DNA of 64,000 nt. Source: an uncultured Agathobacter sp. (GTDB lineage Bacteria > Bacillota > Clostridia > Lachnospirales > Lachnospiraceae). The translations under genes were made by a program, and so were the position numbers. Below are positions 30,726-38,955 of the stretch, piece by piece. Position 1 is the first letter of the stretch. The number at the start of each line of letters is the position of its first letter. The notes under the pieces are model-generated. The model did no database searches and was not told the DNA's origin. It saw only the letters and a list, made by a program, of their open reading frames with translations. The stretch spans positions 1 to 64,000 of the forward strand of contig CAMDYX010000001.1 of assembly GCA_945910395.1 (NCBI GenBank). Reading direction: 5' to 3'.

Positions 30726-31187
30726 CTACTCCTTTGGATAAGTAAATTCAAGATTTGTTTGGGTCTCAAGCACCTTTAGATACCCTTTGCACTCTTCCTT
30801 TGCTACTGCAAGGTCCAGATTCTTATAATTTCCACACTCAATGGCAGATGCTCCATACATTTCTCCATCATAGGCGATGATGTCTGCTAAAATTTTTTTC
30901 GTAAGCTCAAACACATCTGCCGGTTTCTGATTCTTTACCAGAAAATAGAAGCCTGTCTGACATCCCATGGGTCCGAAATAGACCACATCGGAAGCTACCT
31001 CGGAGTTCCGCGCAAAGGTTGCAAACATGTGCTCCACCGAATGCATGGTAAGATTACTCATATAATCGCCTGCGTTTGGTTTTCTGGTCCGAAGATCATA
31101 GGTAATGACATCTCCATCCTCTCTGGATATATAAAATCCGGGCTCGAGAATATTGTGATTGATTTCAAAGCTCTTAATTCTTTCCAT
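30726..31187 (-). CDS. luxS: S-ribosylhomocysteine lyase (AI-2 synthase) LuxS
   Basis: 153 residues. Metal ligands His49 and His53 in HSVEH and Cys118 in AIECGN, and catalytic Cys76 in GPMGCQTGFY, are all present. It converts S-ribosylhomocysteine to homocysteine and DPD, the precursor of autoinducer-2. With mtnN it forms a two-gene activated-methyl-cycle operon. No SAM or SAH riboswitch pattern is visible in the 50-bp gap upstream. Confidence 0.97.
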   Translation of the reverse strand: MERIKSFEINHNILEPGFYISREDGDVITYDLRTRKPNAGDYMSNLTMHSVEHMFATFARNSEVASDVVYFGPMGCQTGFYFLVKNQKPADVFELTKKILADIIAYDGEMYGASAIECGNYKNLDLAVAKEECKGYLKVLETQTNLEFTYPKE

Positions 31188-31237
31188 TTTACATACTCTT
31201 CCTTGTTCTATATTTCTATCTTTTTATTTCTGTTTCT

Positions 31238-32704
31238 TTACTGTTTTGCAACAATTTCCATCTGCTTGGAAATCTCGCTGATTTCATGAAGTACCTCGTT
31301 CATATCCGCAAGCGCCTCCATGGAAGAATCACTTACAGAAAGTACGGTCTCTGCTGATGCAGCAACCTGCTCACTCTGTGCAGAGAGATTGCTGATGCTG
31401 TCCATAATAATCGTATTTGCAGCAACAATATTCTGAACCGAAGCATTTACCTGAATTACACCCTCATGCAATTCATCCGTCTCAGTCTTGATATCTCCCA
31501 GCTTTCCACCGGTCTGTTCAATAAGTTCATTTTGCTTCTGTGCATACTCTGCGGATTGCATCATACTATTCGCTGCAAGCTGCGCATCCTGTGTCAGTCT
31601 TGAAATAATGGCAGAAATCTGCTCCGTCGCCTGCCTTGTACTCTCTGAGAGGGTACGAATCTCATCTGCAACAACTGCAAATCCTTTTCCTGCCTCCCCA
31701 GCTCTTGCTGCTTCAATAGAAGCATTCAGTGCAAGAAGATTTGTCTGACTGGAAATGCCAAGAATCGTCTCCGTAATGGCAGAAACATCTTTGATGCTCT
31801 CATTTAAGGCTTCTGTCGTGGCCTTTGTTTCGATGTTGATTTTTTCAACTTCAACAGCCTGCTGCTTCAGCTTTTCAATAAGGGCAACTCCCTCTTCCAC
31901 GGTTTTGCTGGTCCGATCCGAAATTCCACCGATATTACCGGCTTCTTCTCCAACCCTCTGGATGCTCTGCTGGATATCTGCGGTCTGCATGGTCTGCTGT
32001 TCAACGGATTCTGCCGTCATCTTACTGCTCTCCACAATCTCATTCACTGAACTGTGGGTGGTATCCATTGTCTCATTTAAGGTATCAGACACCTCTTTTG
32101 CATGGGCAAATTTCTGATTCAATTCTCCTGCCAGCTTAACAACATCCTCTGATGTACGGACCTGCACCTGTGCCCCCGCCTGGATTGCTTCAATGGTTTC
32201 GTTTGTATGCTTGATCTGGGTGCGGACAACGATGGTAGCAAGGAAGCATGCAACGGATACAAATAGTACTTCGATTATAGCATCTGCTACTGTAATATTC
32301 CCCTGAACTCCGGAAACAATGACACGAATCAGTATACCAATTACGGCAACCATTGCCCCCGCGGTAACAAGTAAACGATCTCCAAAAAGCATGACCATGA
32401 TTGCAATTGCATAAGCGACTGCATACATTCCATTTAGCTCCGAAGTCGCCAGTGTGACCACATAAACAACAATCATGGTTCCCCCGCACACATGACGATA
32501 TGCCTCACTATTTTTTAAAAAACGATAAGAAACTGCACTTACGATCATCACTGCAATACATACAAAGGTTCGAACTAAAAGCATTCCCGTAATGCCATTG
32601 GCAAATCCAAGTACTGTAAGCAGCAGGACCGCTCCTGCGACAAACTCGCAGGCAAGACATCCACCCCTATTTTTATCATTGATCTGCTTCTGTTGTAAAT
32701 CCAT
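31238..32704 (-). CDS. Methyl-accepting chemotaxis protein with six membrane helices
   Basis: 488 residues. The N-terminal 165 residues form about six closely spaced membrane helices with no sizeable external ligand domain; the C-terminal half is a long cytoplasmic coiled coil with the signalling tip (ASIEAARAGE followed by GKGFAVVADEIR). The receptor may sense within the membrane or through a partner. The start has AGGAGG 6 bp upstream. No other chemotaxis genes are in the window. Confidence 0.9.
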   Translation of the reverse strand: MDLQQKQINDKNRGGCLACEFVAGAVLLLTVLGFANGITGMLLVRTFVCIAVMIVSAVSYRFLKNSEAYRHVCGGTMIVVYVVTLATSELNGMYAVAYAIAIMVMLFGDRLLVTAGAMVAVIGILIRVIVSGVQGNITVADAIIEVLFVSVACFLATIVVRTQIKHTNETIEAIQAGAQVQVRTSEDVVKLAGELNQKFAHAKEVSDTLNETMDTTHSSVNEIVESSKMTAESVEQQTMQTADIQQSIQRVGEEAGNIGGISDRTSKTVEEGVALIEKLKQQAVEVEKINIETKATTEALNESIKDVSAITETILGISSQTNLLALNASIEAARAGEAGKGFAVVADEIRTLSESTRQATEQISAIISRLTQDAQLAANSMMQSAEYAQKQNELIEQTGGKLGDIKTETDELHEGVIQVNASVQNIVAANTIIMDSISNLSAQSEQVAASAETVLSVSDSSMEALADMNEVLHEISEISKQMEIVAKQ

Positions 32705-32732
32705 GTGCCCCTCCTAAAATTAATATCCCTTT

Positions 32733-33395
32733 TTATTGTTTTATATAAAAAGCGTTGCTTATAAGACCATTGTAAATAATGAGATCCGTCTGGGCATTTC
32801 CATCTTTAGTCGTTCTGTGGATAAAATCCCCATCTCTTGTATAAGTTCCCTCAGCATTGGATGTTCCGCCACTCTCCTTATAGGTTCCATCCTTTGCAAA
32901 GGTAATCGTAGAGGTTCCACCGGAACTGTTTGTGTATGTACATACTGCATCAAAAGAAGTATCATCCGGTATTTCCCCATCGTAAAAATAGCCTTCTGCA
33001 ATCAGATAATTTCCTGCAATGATAAAATTCTGTACATCTCCTTTTTGCGGAGTACAGATTACCAGATCCGCAGCCTCGTCCACCTCATATGTACCTTCAA
33101 ACAGTGTATAGTTTTCCTCCCCCAGTGTAATCGTCTCTTTGTAAGAGCCATCCGCCTTGTTAAATTCGAATCCCAGTATCGTTCCTGCCGCTTCATTTCC
33201 GGATGGAATTACAATATCATATACTCCATCCACATCATAATTATTTTCGCCGATCTTTTTTTCAGTCGTTGTCCTGCTGCCACATCCTGCCAATACCACG
33301 GCAAGTATCATCAAGCATGCAATTCGGCTTATAGTCTTCTTATTTTTACCCTGCACTTTTCCTCTATGCCCCATCATTTCTGTTTTTCTAATCAC
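32733..33395 (-). CDS. Putative lipoprotein, unknown function
   Basis: Up to 220 residues. A lipobox (VVLAGCGS) with a hydrophobic signal peptide is clear. The mature part is predicted beta-rich with repeated short motifs (GSYKETITL, GTYKESGGT). The longest frame starts at GTG at 33395; a GTG 13 codons later, preceded by AGAGGA, would give a more usual signal peptide length. It lies 28 bp upstream of the chemoreceptor gene in the same direction, so joint transcription is possible. Confidence 0.7.
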   Translation of the reverse strand: MIRKTEMMGHRGKVQGKNKKTISRIACLMILAVVLAGCGSRTTTEKKIGENNYDVDGVYDIVIPSGNEAAGTILGFEFNKADGSYKETITLGEENYTLFEGTYEVDEAADLVICTPQKGDVQNFIIAGNYLIAEGYFYDGEIPDDTSFDAVCTYTNSSGGTSTITFAKDGTYKESGGTSNAEGTYTRDGDFIHRTTKDGNAQTDLIIYNGLISNAFYIKQ

Positions 33396-33518
33396 TTTTT
33401 TGATAACCTTTTCCTAATTAAATACTGTTATATCATATCATATTTCAACCGGCATTTGAACAAATTTTTTGAAAATCCCATTTTCAGAAAGTCTTCCCGA
33501 TTGTATTTTACTATCTCC

Positions 33519-33557
33519 CGCTTTTTACAAGCGAAAGAGGATTCCGCTTCATGCTTG
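33519..33557 (+). repeat. F1 remnant left of F2 copy 2 (M)
   Basis: Degenerate F1 right arm (GCTTTTTACAAGCGAAAGAG). Only 30-40 bp are recognisable. Confidence 0.5.
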
Positions 33558-33566
33558 ATTGATAAA

Positions 33567-33833
33567 TTGTATCATTTCACCGGTTGCTTTTCTTCCAGTA
33601 CCTAAAATCTATGAAAAAAGCGGCATTTTAAGCGCTTTTTATGGTCGATTGTATGTTTTCACCGGATCAATTTTAGCCTGTACCTAAAAAATTGCAAATA
33701 TTAGGTATACCGCGAAGTCCACTCCTCAAAATAATACAATTCGCATGAAAAATCCGCATTTTGAAGCTGTTTTTCAAGGATTTTAGGTATACGACAGTTC
33801 CAGCACCTCAAATCTTGCCAAATTCCACAATTC
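33567..33833 (+). repeat. F2 palindromic element, copy 2
   Basis: Boxes TTGTAT at 33567 and 33649, TACCTAA at 33599 and 33681, inverted TTAGGTA at 33701 and 33783: spacings identical to copy 1. High overall identity to copy 1, including length (267 bp). F1 fragments flank both ends. Confidence 0.85.
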
Positions 33834-33883
33834 TGATTCAAATAATCCCTTTTCGGATTTGTGTTCCCGAGCATGAATTTTGA
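33830..33883 (+). repeat. F1 remnant right of F2 copy 2 (N)
   Basis: TTCTGATTCAAATA joined directly to a left-end F1 terminus (CCCTTTTCGG...GTGTTCCCGAGCATGAATTTT). The interior of F1 is missing. Confidence 0.6.
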
Positions 33884-33888
33884 AAGTA

Positions 33889-33923
33889 GTAAAGAAAGAA
33901 GACCTCCGCTTTCGCGAAGGTCT
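33889..33923 (-). terminator. Terminator of the sugar ABC operon
   Basis: Hairpin AGACCTTCGC/GCGGAGGTCT on the minus strand (33900-33909 and 33914-33923, one mismatch) followed by TCTTTCTTT, about 40 bp past the last permease stop. Confidence 0.75.
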
Positions 33924-33964
33924 CTCCTGAGGAAAAAATAGAAAGAAAAATATTACTTCAAAAC

Positions 33965-34846
33965 TTATTCCTTTACACCACCAAGTGCCACACCGGCTAC
34001 AATGTATTTTGAAAGGATGAAGTATACCACAAATATTGGTAAAATGGTAACCGCAATACCGATATAGAGTACACCGTAATCGGTCTTGAACTGATCGCTT
34101 CGAAGCATCTGCACAAAAAGCGGAAGTGTCTTCTTTGCATCCGTTGTAAGAATCATGTTCGGCATGAACAGATTGTTCCATGATGCAACAAAGCAGAAGA
34201 TTGCCTGCGTTGCAATTGCCGGTTTCATAATCGGAAGTGCAATTCTGTTAAAAGTCTTAAACTCTCCGCTTCCATCAATTCTGGCTGCTTCTACAAGCTC
34301 CTTGGAGAAGGTGCTCTGCATATACTGTCTCATAAAAAAGATCGTCGACGGAGCTGCAATTGCAGGAATAATTAATGGTATGTATGTATCTGTCAAATGA
34401 AGTTTTAACATAAACCGGTAAAAACCGATAATCGAAATTGTATTCGGCACGATCATAACAGCCATAATAAATGCCCATGCGGCCTTTTTCAGTTTAAAAT
34501 CGTAAATCTGAATACCATAAGCGGTAAGGGTTGAAAAATATACGGTAAGGATGGTAGCTGGCACCGCAATCATAAAGGAGTTTAACATCGCATGGAACAC
34601 TGTAAGCTGCATTCCGTTCTGCTTATCCATAAAATTTGCCCAGTTTGCAGCAAGATTTCCTCCCGGAAGAAGGGAAATTCCAGCCTTAATCGCTTCAGAG
34701 GTTCTCGTTGCATTTACAAACAGAATAATAAAAGGAAGCAAGCTGATGATACAGAGCAAAATACATACAAGTTCTTTTAAAGTACGTTCAATCAGCATTC
34801 TGCGGTGGTAACTTTTATCGTCAATTGATTTTGCAATTCTTGCCAT
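33965..34846 (-). CDS. Carbohydrate ABC transporter permease (MalG type)
   Basis: 293 residues, six membrane helices, with the EAA loop (EAARIDGSGEFKTFNRIALP) that contacts the shared ATPase. Last gene of the lacI-binding protein-permease-permease operon; 2 bp separate it from the preceding permease. No ATPase gene is in the cluster, so a general MsiK-type ATPase encoded elsewhere is expected. Confidence 0.92.
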   Translation of the reverse strand: MARIAKSIDDKSYHRRMLIERTLKELVCILLCIISLLPFIILFVNATRTSEAIKAGISLLPGGNLAANWANFMDKQNGMQLTVFHAMLNSFMIAVPATILTVYFSTLTAYGIQIYDFKLKKAAWAFIMAVMIVPNTISIIGFYRFMLKLHLTDTYIPLIIPAIAAPSTIFFMRQYMQSTFSKELVEAARIDGSGEFKTFNRIALPIMKPAIATQAIFCFVASWNNLFMPNMILTTDAKKTLPLFVQMLRSDQFKTDYGVLYIGIAVTILPIFVVYFILSKYIVAGVALGGVKE

Positions 34847-34848
34847 TT

Positions 34849-35865
34849 TTAGTTACCTCCTTTCAAAGCTTTCTGTTGCCTGCGATATTCTCTTTGCTGT
34901 TTGCGAATCTGCTTTTCCGCAAGCTTTTCATCCTTATCTCCCATAGAAACAAACAGGCAGATACTGATAATCAGAGTAATAATAAACATCATCACGGAAA
35001 TTGCTGCGGCACGACCGACATCCGTGTTGTAAAGTCTCATGATATACATACTCATGGTCGTCGTAGAATCAGCCGGTCCACCAGACATGGATGATCCGTT
35101 TACATTAAACAGAGACGGAATATCGTACATCTGAATACCACCGACCGCGGATGTTACCAGGGTAAACAGCAGAATCGGTTTCAACAGAGGAAGCGTAATC
35201 TTAAAGAAGGTTTGCGCGCCATTGGCTCCATCAATTTCCGCAGCCTCATACAGCGAAGGATTGATACCCATCATGCCCGCAATAAGAATCAGGGTTGTAT
35301 TTCCGTACCACATCCAGAAAAGGATGAAGGAAATCAGTCCACGTGTCGTTCCAACATAGTCAAAGAAGTTATAATCTGCAGAAAGTATTCCTATTTTCTT
35401 CAGAAGCATGGTAATCGGGCCATACTGAGAAAATAAACTAGCAAATAATACAGAAATGGATGCTGCCGTGATAATATTCGGCATGTATGTCATAATCTTA
35501 ATTGCACCGCGTCCCCGCACCTTTACCTGCTCATTGGTTAACCATGCTGCAAGAAGCAGGGAAAGCAAAATCTGTGGAATGAATCCTCCTATCCACATAA
35601 TGAGTGTATTTTTTAAGTACAAAAGGAAATACGGAGTCTCCCCTTCCATCAGTCCAAGGAGCATCTTAAAATTGTCCAATCCGCAGAAGGCAATTGTTTC
35701 CTTCAGATTTCTTTTCTGATAGCTGAATGCACTCCAATAAAATGTATTAATCAGCGGATAAAGCTGGAAGATAAAGTACACCAGAAAGAACGGCAGAATA
35801 AACAAATATCCATATTTCTCATAAGAAACGGTTTTCCGTTTGTTTGACGAATTCCTCTTTGCCAT
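34849..35865 (-). CDS. Carbohydrate ABC transporter permease (MalF type)
   Basis: 338 residues, six membrane helices after a basic N-terminus. The EAA loop is YEAAEIDGANGAQTFFKITLP. The ATG at 35865 is preferred to one two codons earlier because GGAGG is 7 bp upstream. The C-terminal tail is unusually basic and glutamine-rich (KQIRKQQREYRRQQKALKGG), perhaps for ATPase contact. Confidence 0.92.
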   Translation of the reverse strand: MAKRNSSNKRKTVSYEKYGYLFILPFFLVYFIFQLYPLINTFYWSAFSYQKRNLKETIAFCGLDNFKMLLGLMEGETPYFLLYLKNTLIMWIGGFIPQILLSLLLAAWLTNEQVKVRGRGAIKIMTYMPNIITAASISVLFASLFSQYGPITMLLKKIGILSADYNFFDYVGTTRGLISFILFWMWYGNTTLILIAGMMGINPSLYEAAEIDGANGAQTFFKITLPLLKPILLFTLVTSAVGGIQMYDIPSLFNVNGSSMSGGPADSTTTMSMYIMRLYNTDVGRAAAISVMMFIITLIISICLFVSMGDKDEKLAEKQIRKQQREYRRQQKALKGGN

Positions 35866-35905
35866 TTTCATACCTCCAAATCATTCTAACCGGCACCCTT
35901 TCGGA

Positions 35906-35975
35906 AGCCGATTTCTGATGCAAGGAAAACCTCCTAAAATCAGAAATCGGCTCCCTCCCTTATGGAGAGGGAGCC
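35906..35975 (-). promoter_or_regulatory. Two mutually exclusive hairpins between binding protein and permease genes
   Basis: On the minus strand a first hairpin GGCTCCCTC/GAGGGAGCC (35949-35975) is followed by a perfect 14-bp hairpin AGCCGATTTCTGAT (arms 35906-35919 and 35939-35952). They share GGCT at 35949-35952, so only one can form. Such structures after a binding-protein gene usually act as partial terminators or RNA stabilisers that favour the binding protein. Confidence 0.6.
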
Positions 35976-35998
35976 AGATATTTCTACCTGTAATTTTT

Positions 35999-37468
35999 TT
36001 ACTGAACGTTCAAGTAAGAATAGGTATCATGGATATATGAAACAAGACCATTGATAGCTGCATCATAATCTCCATCTTCAATGTACTGCTTAATGTACTG
36101 TGAAATGTTGTCATTGATTGCCTTATCCTCTGCACGGACGATGGAAGTATCAAGGTCCATTCCTGAAAGAATGTCTGAATATACCTCAAGGTAATTCTGG
36201 CTGTTCATGATTCCTCTTCCGGAAGCAAGGTTCTGTGCGGTCTCATCTGACTCAGACTTTGAGTACTCAAGAAGAGCTGCATTTGCATCTGCACTGTTTA
36301 CAAAGTCACAGTTGAACTTAGCGATGGCCTGAATGGATTCAGAGTCGCAGGTAAAGAATTTGATGATGGTCGCTGCAAGCTCCGGATCAGAGCATTCGCT
36401 GGTAGCAGCAAGACCGGTTCCGCCCCAGTAGAAGGACTGTGGTCCAGGAATCGTGATACACTGTCCTTCCCATGTGGATGATAAGCACCAATACTGGAAC
36501 CAAGGACATCCGGTGTATGCAAGTGCTGCATTGGACTCAACTCCGTCACCATCCATCATAGAATACCAGTCGCCCTGCCACTGAGTAGTATTAAAGGTCC
36601 ACTCGTTGTCATAGAAGAGCTTAGCTTCCTCAAAGTAAGCCTTAACCTGATCATCCACTACGATGTTATCATTTGCATCATACCATCCGCTCTTACGGTT
36701 GTTCATGAAAACTCTGTTCAGATCATCCCATCCGGAAAGTAAACGGCAAGCTCCGTTTGAAGCCTCTGATACCTTTGCTGCTGTAGCCTCAACATCTTTC
36801 CATGTAGCAAACATAGCCTGTAACTCATCTGGGTCTGTTGTTCCAAGGTACTTCTCACAAAGATCTGCTCTTAAGCACCATGCACCAGGAGTTGCCTGCC
36901 AGAAGGATGCGTACATTGCATCTGCACTTCCGGAACCATCTTCAGAACATACCACTCTGTTGAACTGATACTGGCTTGCAACATCTGCATCAGTAATTCC
37001 CATATCTGCCATAGAAAGTAATGCACCTGACTGTACATACTTCTGTACATAGTCAATTTCAAGTCCCATCAGATCCGGATACAGCTTGTTGCTCGGATCC
37101 TCCAGTAATGCGTCAATCTGTGTCTGATAATAATCAGATCCACCGGAGTTTACAAATACGATTCTTGAGTATGCATCCGGATTTGCCTCAGCAAATGGTC
37201 CGTCAAGAATCTTCTTGATATCGTCATTCCATCCCCAAACTACAAATGCATCCGAAGCGTCGATATCACCGGTAATGGTGTTGGTATCTTCTGCCTCTGC
37301 TGCCTCTGTTGCCTCTGTTGCTGGTGTGTCTGCAGTTCCGTCTGATGTTGTTTCTCCTGCAGATGCTGCCTCACTTCCTGCCGGAGCTGCTGTCTCGCTT
37401 CCGCATCCTGCAAGCAGGCTTGCTGCCATTGTTGCACACATAAGTGCGCTTACGATTTTCTTTTTCAT
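35999..37468 (-). CDS. ABC transporter sugar-binding lipoprotein
   Basis: 489 residues. Lipobox ASLLAGCGS, an Ala/Glu/Thr-rich linker, then a type-1 extracellular solute-binding domain (VVWGWNDDIKKIL at its start, many exposed Trp residues in the sugar-site region). It captures the oligosaccharide imported by the two downstream permeases. The divergent cellobiose phosphorylase points to cellobiose or cellodextrins as ligand (inferred). Strong GGGAGGAG site. Confidence 0.92.
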   Translation of the reverse strand: MKKKIVSALMCATMAASLLAGCGSETAAPAGSEAASAGETTSDGTADTPATEATEAAEAEDTNTITGDIDASDAFVVWGWNDDIKKILDGPFAEANPDAYSRIVFVNSGGSDYYQTQIDALLEDPSNKLYPDLMGLEIDYVQKYVQSGALLSMADMGITDADVASQYQFNRVVCSEDGSGSADAMYASFWQATPGAWCLRADLCEKYLGTTDPDELQAMFATWKDVEATAAKVSEASNGACRLLSGWDDLNRVFMNNRKSGWYDANDNIVVDDQVKAYFEEAKLFYDNEWTFNTTQWQGDWYSMMDGDGVESNAALAYTGCPWFQYWCLSSTWEGQCITIPGPQSFYWGGTGLAATSECSDPELAATIIKFFTCDSESIQAIAKFNCDFVNSADANAALLEYSKSESDETAQNLASGRGIMNSQNYLEVYSDILSGMDLDTSIVRAEDKAINDNISQYIKQYIEDGDYDAAINGLVSYIHDTYSYLNVQ

Positions 37469-37521
37469 TGAAAAATCTCCTCCCTTTTCTTTTTACTGCC
37501 CTTGGCAGTTGAAAACTTAAG

Positions 37522-38538
37522 TTATTGATTGATCCGGCCAACGGACTGTCCTTTGACCAAAGTCCCCTCGACTGCCACCCGTTCAACAAGTGTCGTCTTC
37601 GGTTTTTCTATAATACGAATCAGTCGGTTTGCAGCTTCTTTGCCGATCTGATCTGTATTCTGTTTCATAGTGGTAAGTGTCGGATATAACAATTCGGAAA
37701 ACTTTGTTCCATCATATCCCACTACCGAAATGTCATCCGGAATCCGAAGTCCCAAATCTCTTATTGCATTCAGTCCTCCGATCAACGCCGTGTCATCCGG
37801 ATACATAATACAGGTTGGTGGATTGCTTAAATTCAAAAGCTCCTTCGTATATTTTTCACAGGGCTCCGCTTCCAGGTAATATGCCTCTTTTACGTATTCC
37901 TCCGGCACATCGATTCCCTGTTCGTCCAGCGCCTGGTAAAAGGCCGCCATTCTTTCTTTTGTAACGTATGAATGATTCTGCCCATGTATGTATGCAATCC
38001 TGCGGTGTCCCATTTTTGTAATGTAACGAAGTAAGTCATTCATGCCCTGTACGTTATTCGAACTAACTGAGGAGCAATTGTAATGAACATAGTCGATGGT
38101 GATAATCGGAAGATCACTGTTCATCAGCTCAATTACTTCCGGAGTTGTAAAAATTGCACTTACAATAACCACTCCATCAAAATTGCGGTATCTGCAATGC
38201 TCCAGATAGGACATCTTTCCTTCTGTTCTGTTCGTATTAATAAAGGTAATGTCATATCCTAACTGTTCAGCCTGACTCTTAAATCCCTGCAGTACACCGG
38301 AGAAGTATTCATGCTTAAGTCCTGCCCCTGCCTCTTCCATATATAAAACGCCAAGGTTTTTTGACTGATTTGTCTTTAGCGCTCTTGCGGCGGCATTGGG
38401 GAAATATCCTAGTTCATCAGCTGTTCTCTTGATGCGTTCCTTCGTCTCCGCGCTGATATCACTTTGATCTCGTAACGCCTTGCTGACAGTTGCTATGGAT
38501 ACGCCGCATGCAGCAGCTATATCTTTAATTGAGACCAT
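37522..38538 (-). CDS. LacI family transcriptional regulator of the cellobiose locus
   Basis: 338 residues. The N-terminal helix-turn-helix (IKDIAAACGVSIATVSKALR) and hinge helix (PNAAARALKTNQ) precede a periplasmic-binding-like effector domain. First gene of the ABC operon and divergent from cellobiose phosphorylase. Three operator-like CGTTTTCG sites lie in the shared 417-bp gap, so it probably controls both directions and itself. Confidence 0.92.
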   Translation of the reverse strand: MVSIKDIAAACGVSIATVSKALRDQSDISAETKERIKRTADELGYFPNAAARALKTNQSKNLGVLYMEEAGAGLKHEYFSGVLQGFKSQAEQLGYDITFINTNRTEGKMSYLEHCRYRNFDGVVIVSAIFTTPEVIELMNSDLPIITIDYVHYNCSSVSSNNVQGMNDLLRYITKMGHRRIAYIHGQNHSYVTKERMAAFYQALDEQGIDVPEEYVKEAYYLEAEPCEKYTKELLNLSNPPTCIMYPDDTALIGGLNAIRDLGLRIPDDISVVGYDGTKFSELLYPTLTTMKQNTDQIGKEAANRLIRIIEKPKTTLVERVAVEGTLVKGQSVGRINQ

Positions 38539-38585
38539 TTGTTACTCCCTTTTATCCTTTTTGCAAATCACTGCTTGTTCATTTT

Positions 38586-38610
38586 GAAACGATTTACTTA
38601 ATCGTTTTCG
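38586..38610. promoter_or_regulatory. LacI-type operator candidate near the lacI start
   Basis: Inverted halves GAAACGAT (38586-38593) and ATCGTTTTCG (38601-38610), 48 bp upstream of lacI; would mediate autoregulation. Confidence 0.5.
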
Positions 38611-38728
38611 TAAGCTAAGAATACCCCATTGTGCACCCATTTTCAACCCTCTTTTTGCATTTCGTCTAAATATACATTTTCTTTTTCTATTTTTTGTGCA
38701 CTTTTCATACATATTTTTGTTTTCAAGT

Positions 38729-38742
38729 AAACGTTTTCGTTT
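38729..38742. promoter_or_regulatory. LacI-type operator candidate in the middle of the divergent gap
   Basis: AAACGTTTTCGTTT, sharing the CGTTTTCG core with the two other sites. The rest of the gap is AT-rich with no further recognised feature. Confidence 0.45.
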
Positions 38743-38857
38743 TTGATGCAACTTTAGTACTAATTTTCGCTATTTTTATCAAAATATAGAGTTTGTCAAA
38801 AAAGTTGTTGTATTTTTGTACATTTTGCCAAAAGCTCCTATTTTCCAATGTTTTTGC

Positions 38858-38886
38858 TTGATTTTTCTTTCCTTAACAATTATACT
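38858..38886 (+). promoter_or_regulatory. Sigma-A promoter of cellobiose phosphorylase
   Basis: TTGATT (38858-38863), exactly 17 bp, TATACT (38881-38886). Transcription would begin near 38893, directly at the operator that follows. Confidence 0.7.
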
Positions 38887-38891
38887 CAACC

Positions 38892-38920
38892 TCGAAAACA
38901 ATTAGCTTAAACGTTTTCGA
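38892..38920. promoter_or_regulatory. LacI-type operator over the cellobiose phosphorylase start site
   Basis: TCGAAAAC (38892-38899) and GTTTTCGA (38913-38920) form a perfect 8-bp inverted repeat; the right part also reads AAACGTTTTCGA. It covers +1 to about +28 of the predicted transcript. Confidence 0.65.
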
Positions 38921-38955
38921 ATAAACAGTTTAGTTTTAACAATAGGAGGTTACTT

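Noticed and set aside
31188..31237. SAM or SAH riboswitch upstream of luxS-mtnN
   Set aside because: Only 50 bp separate luxS from the chemoreceptor gene and no conserved riboswitch core is present.
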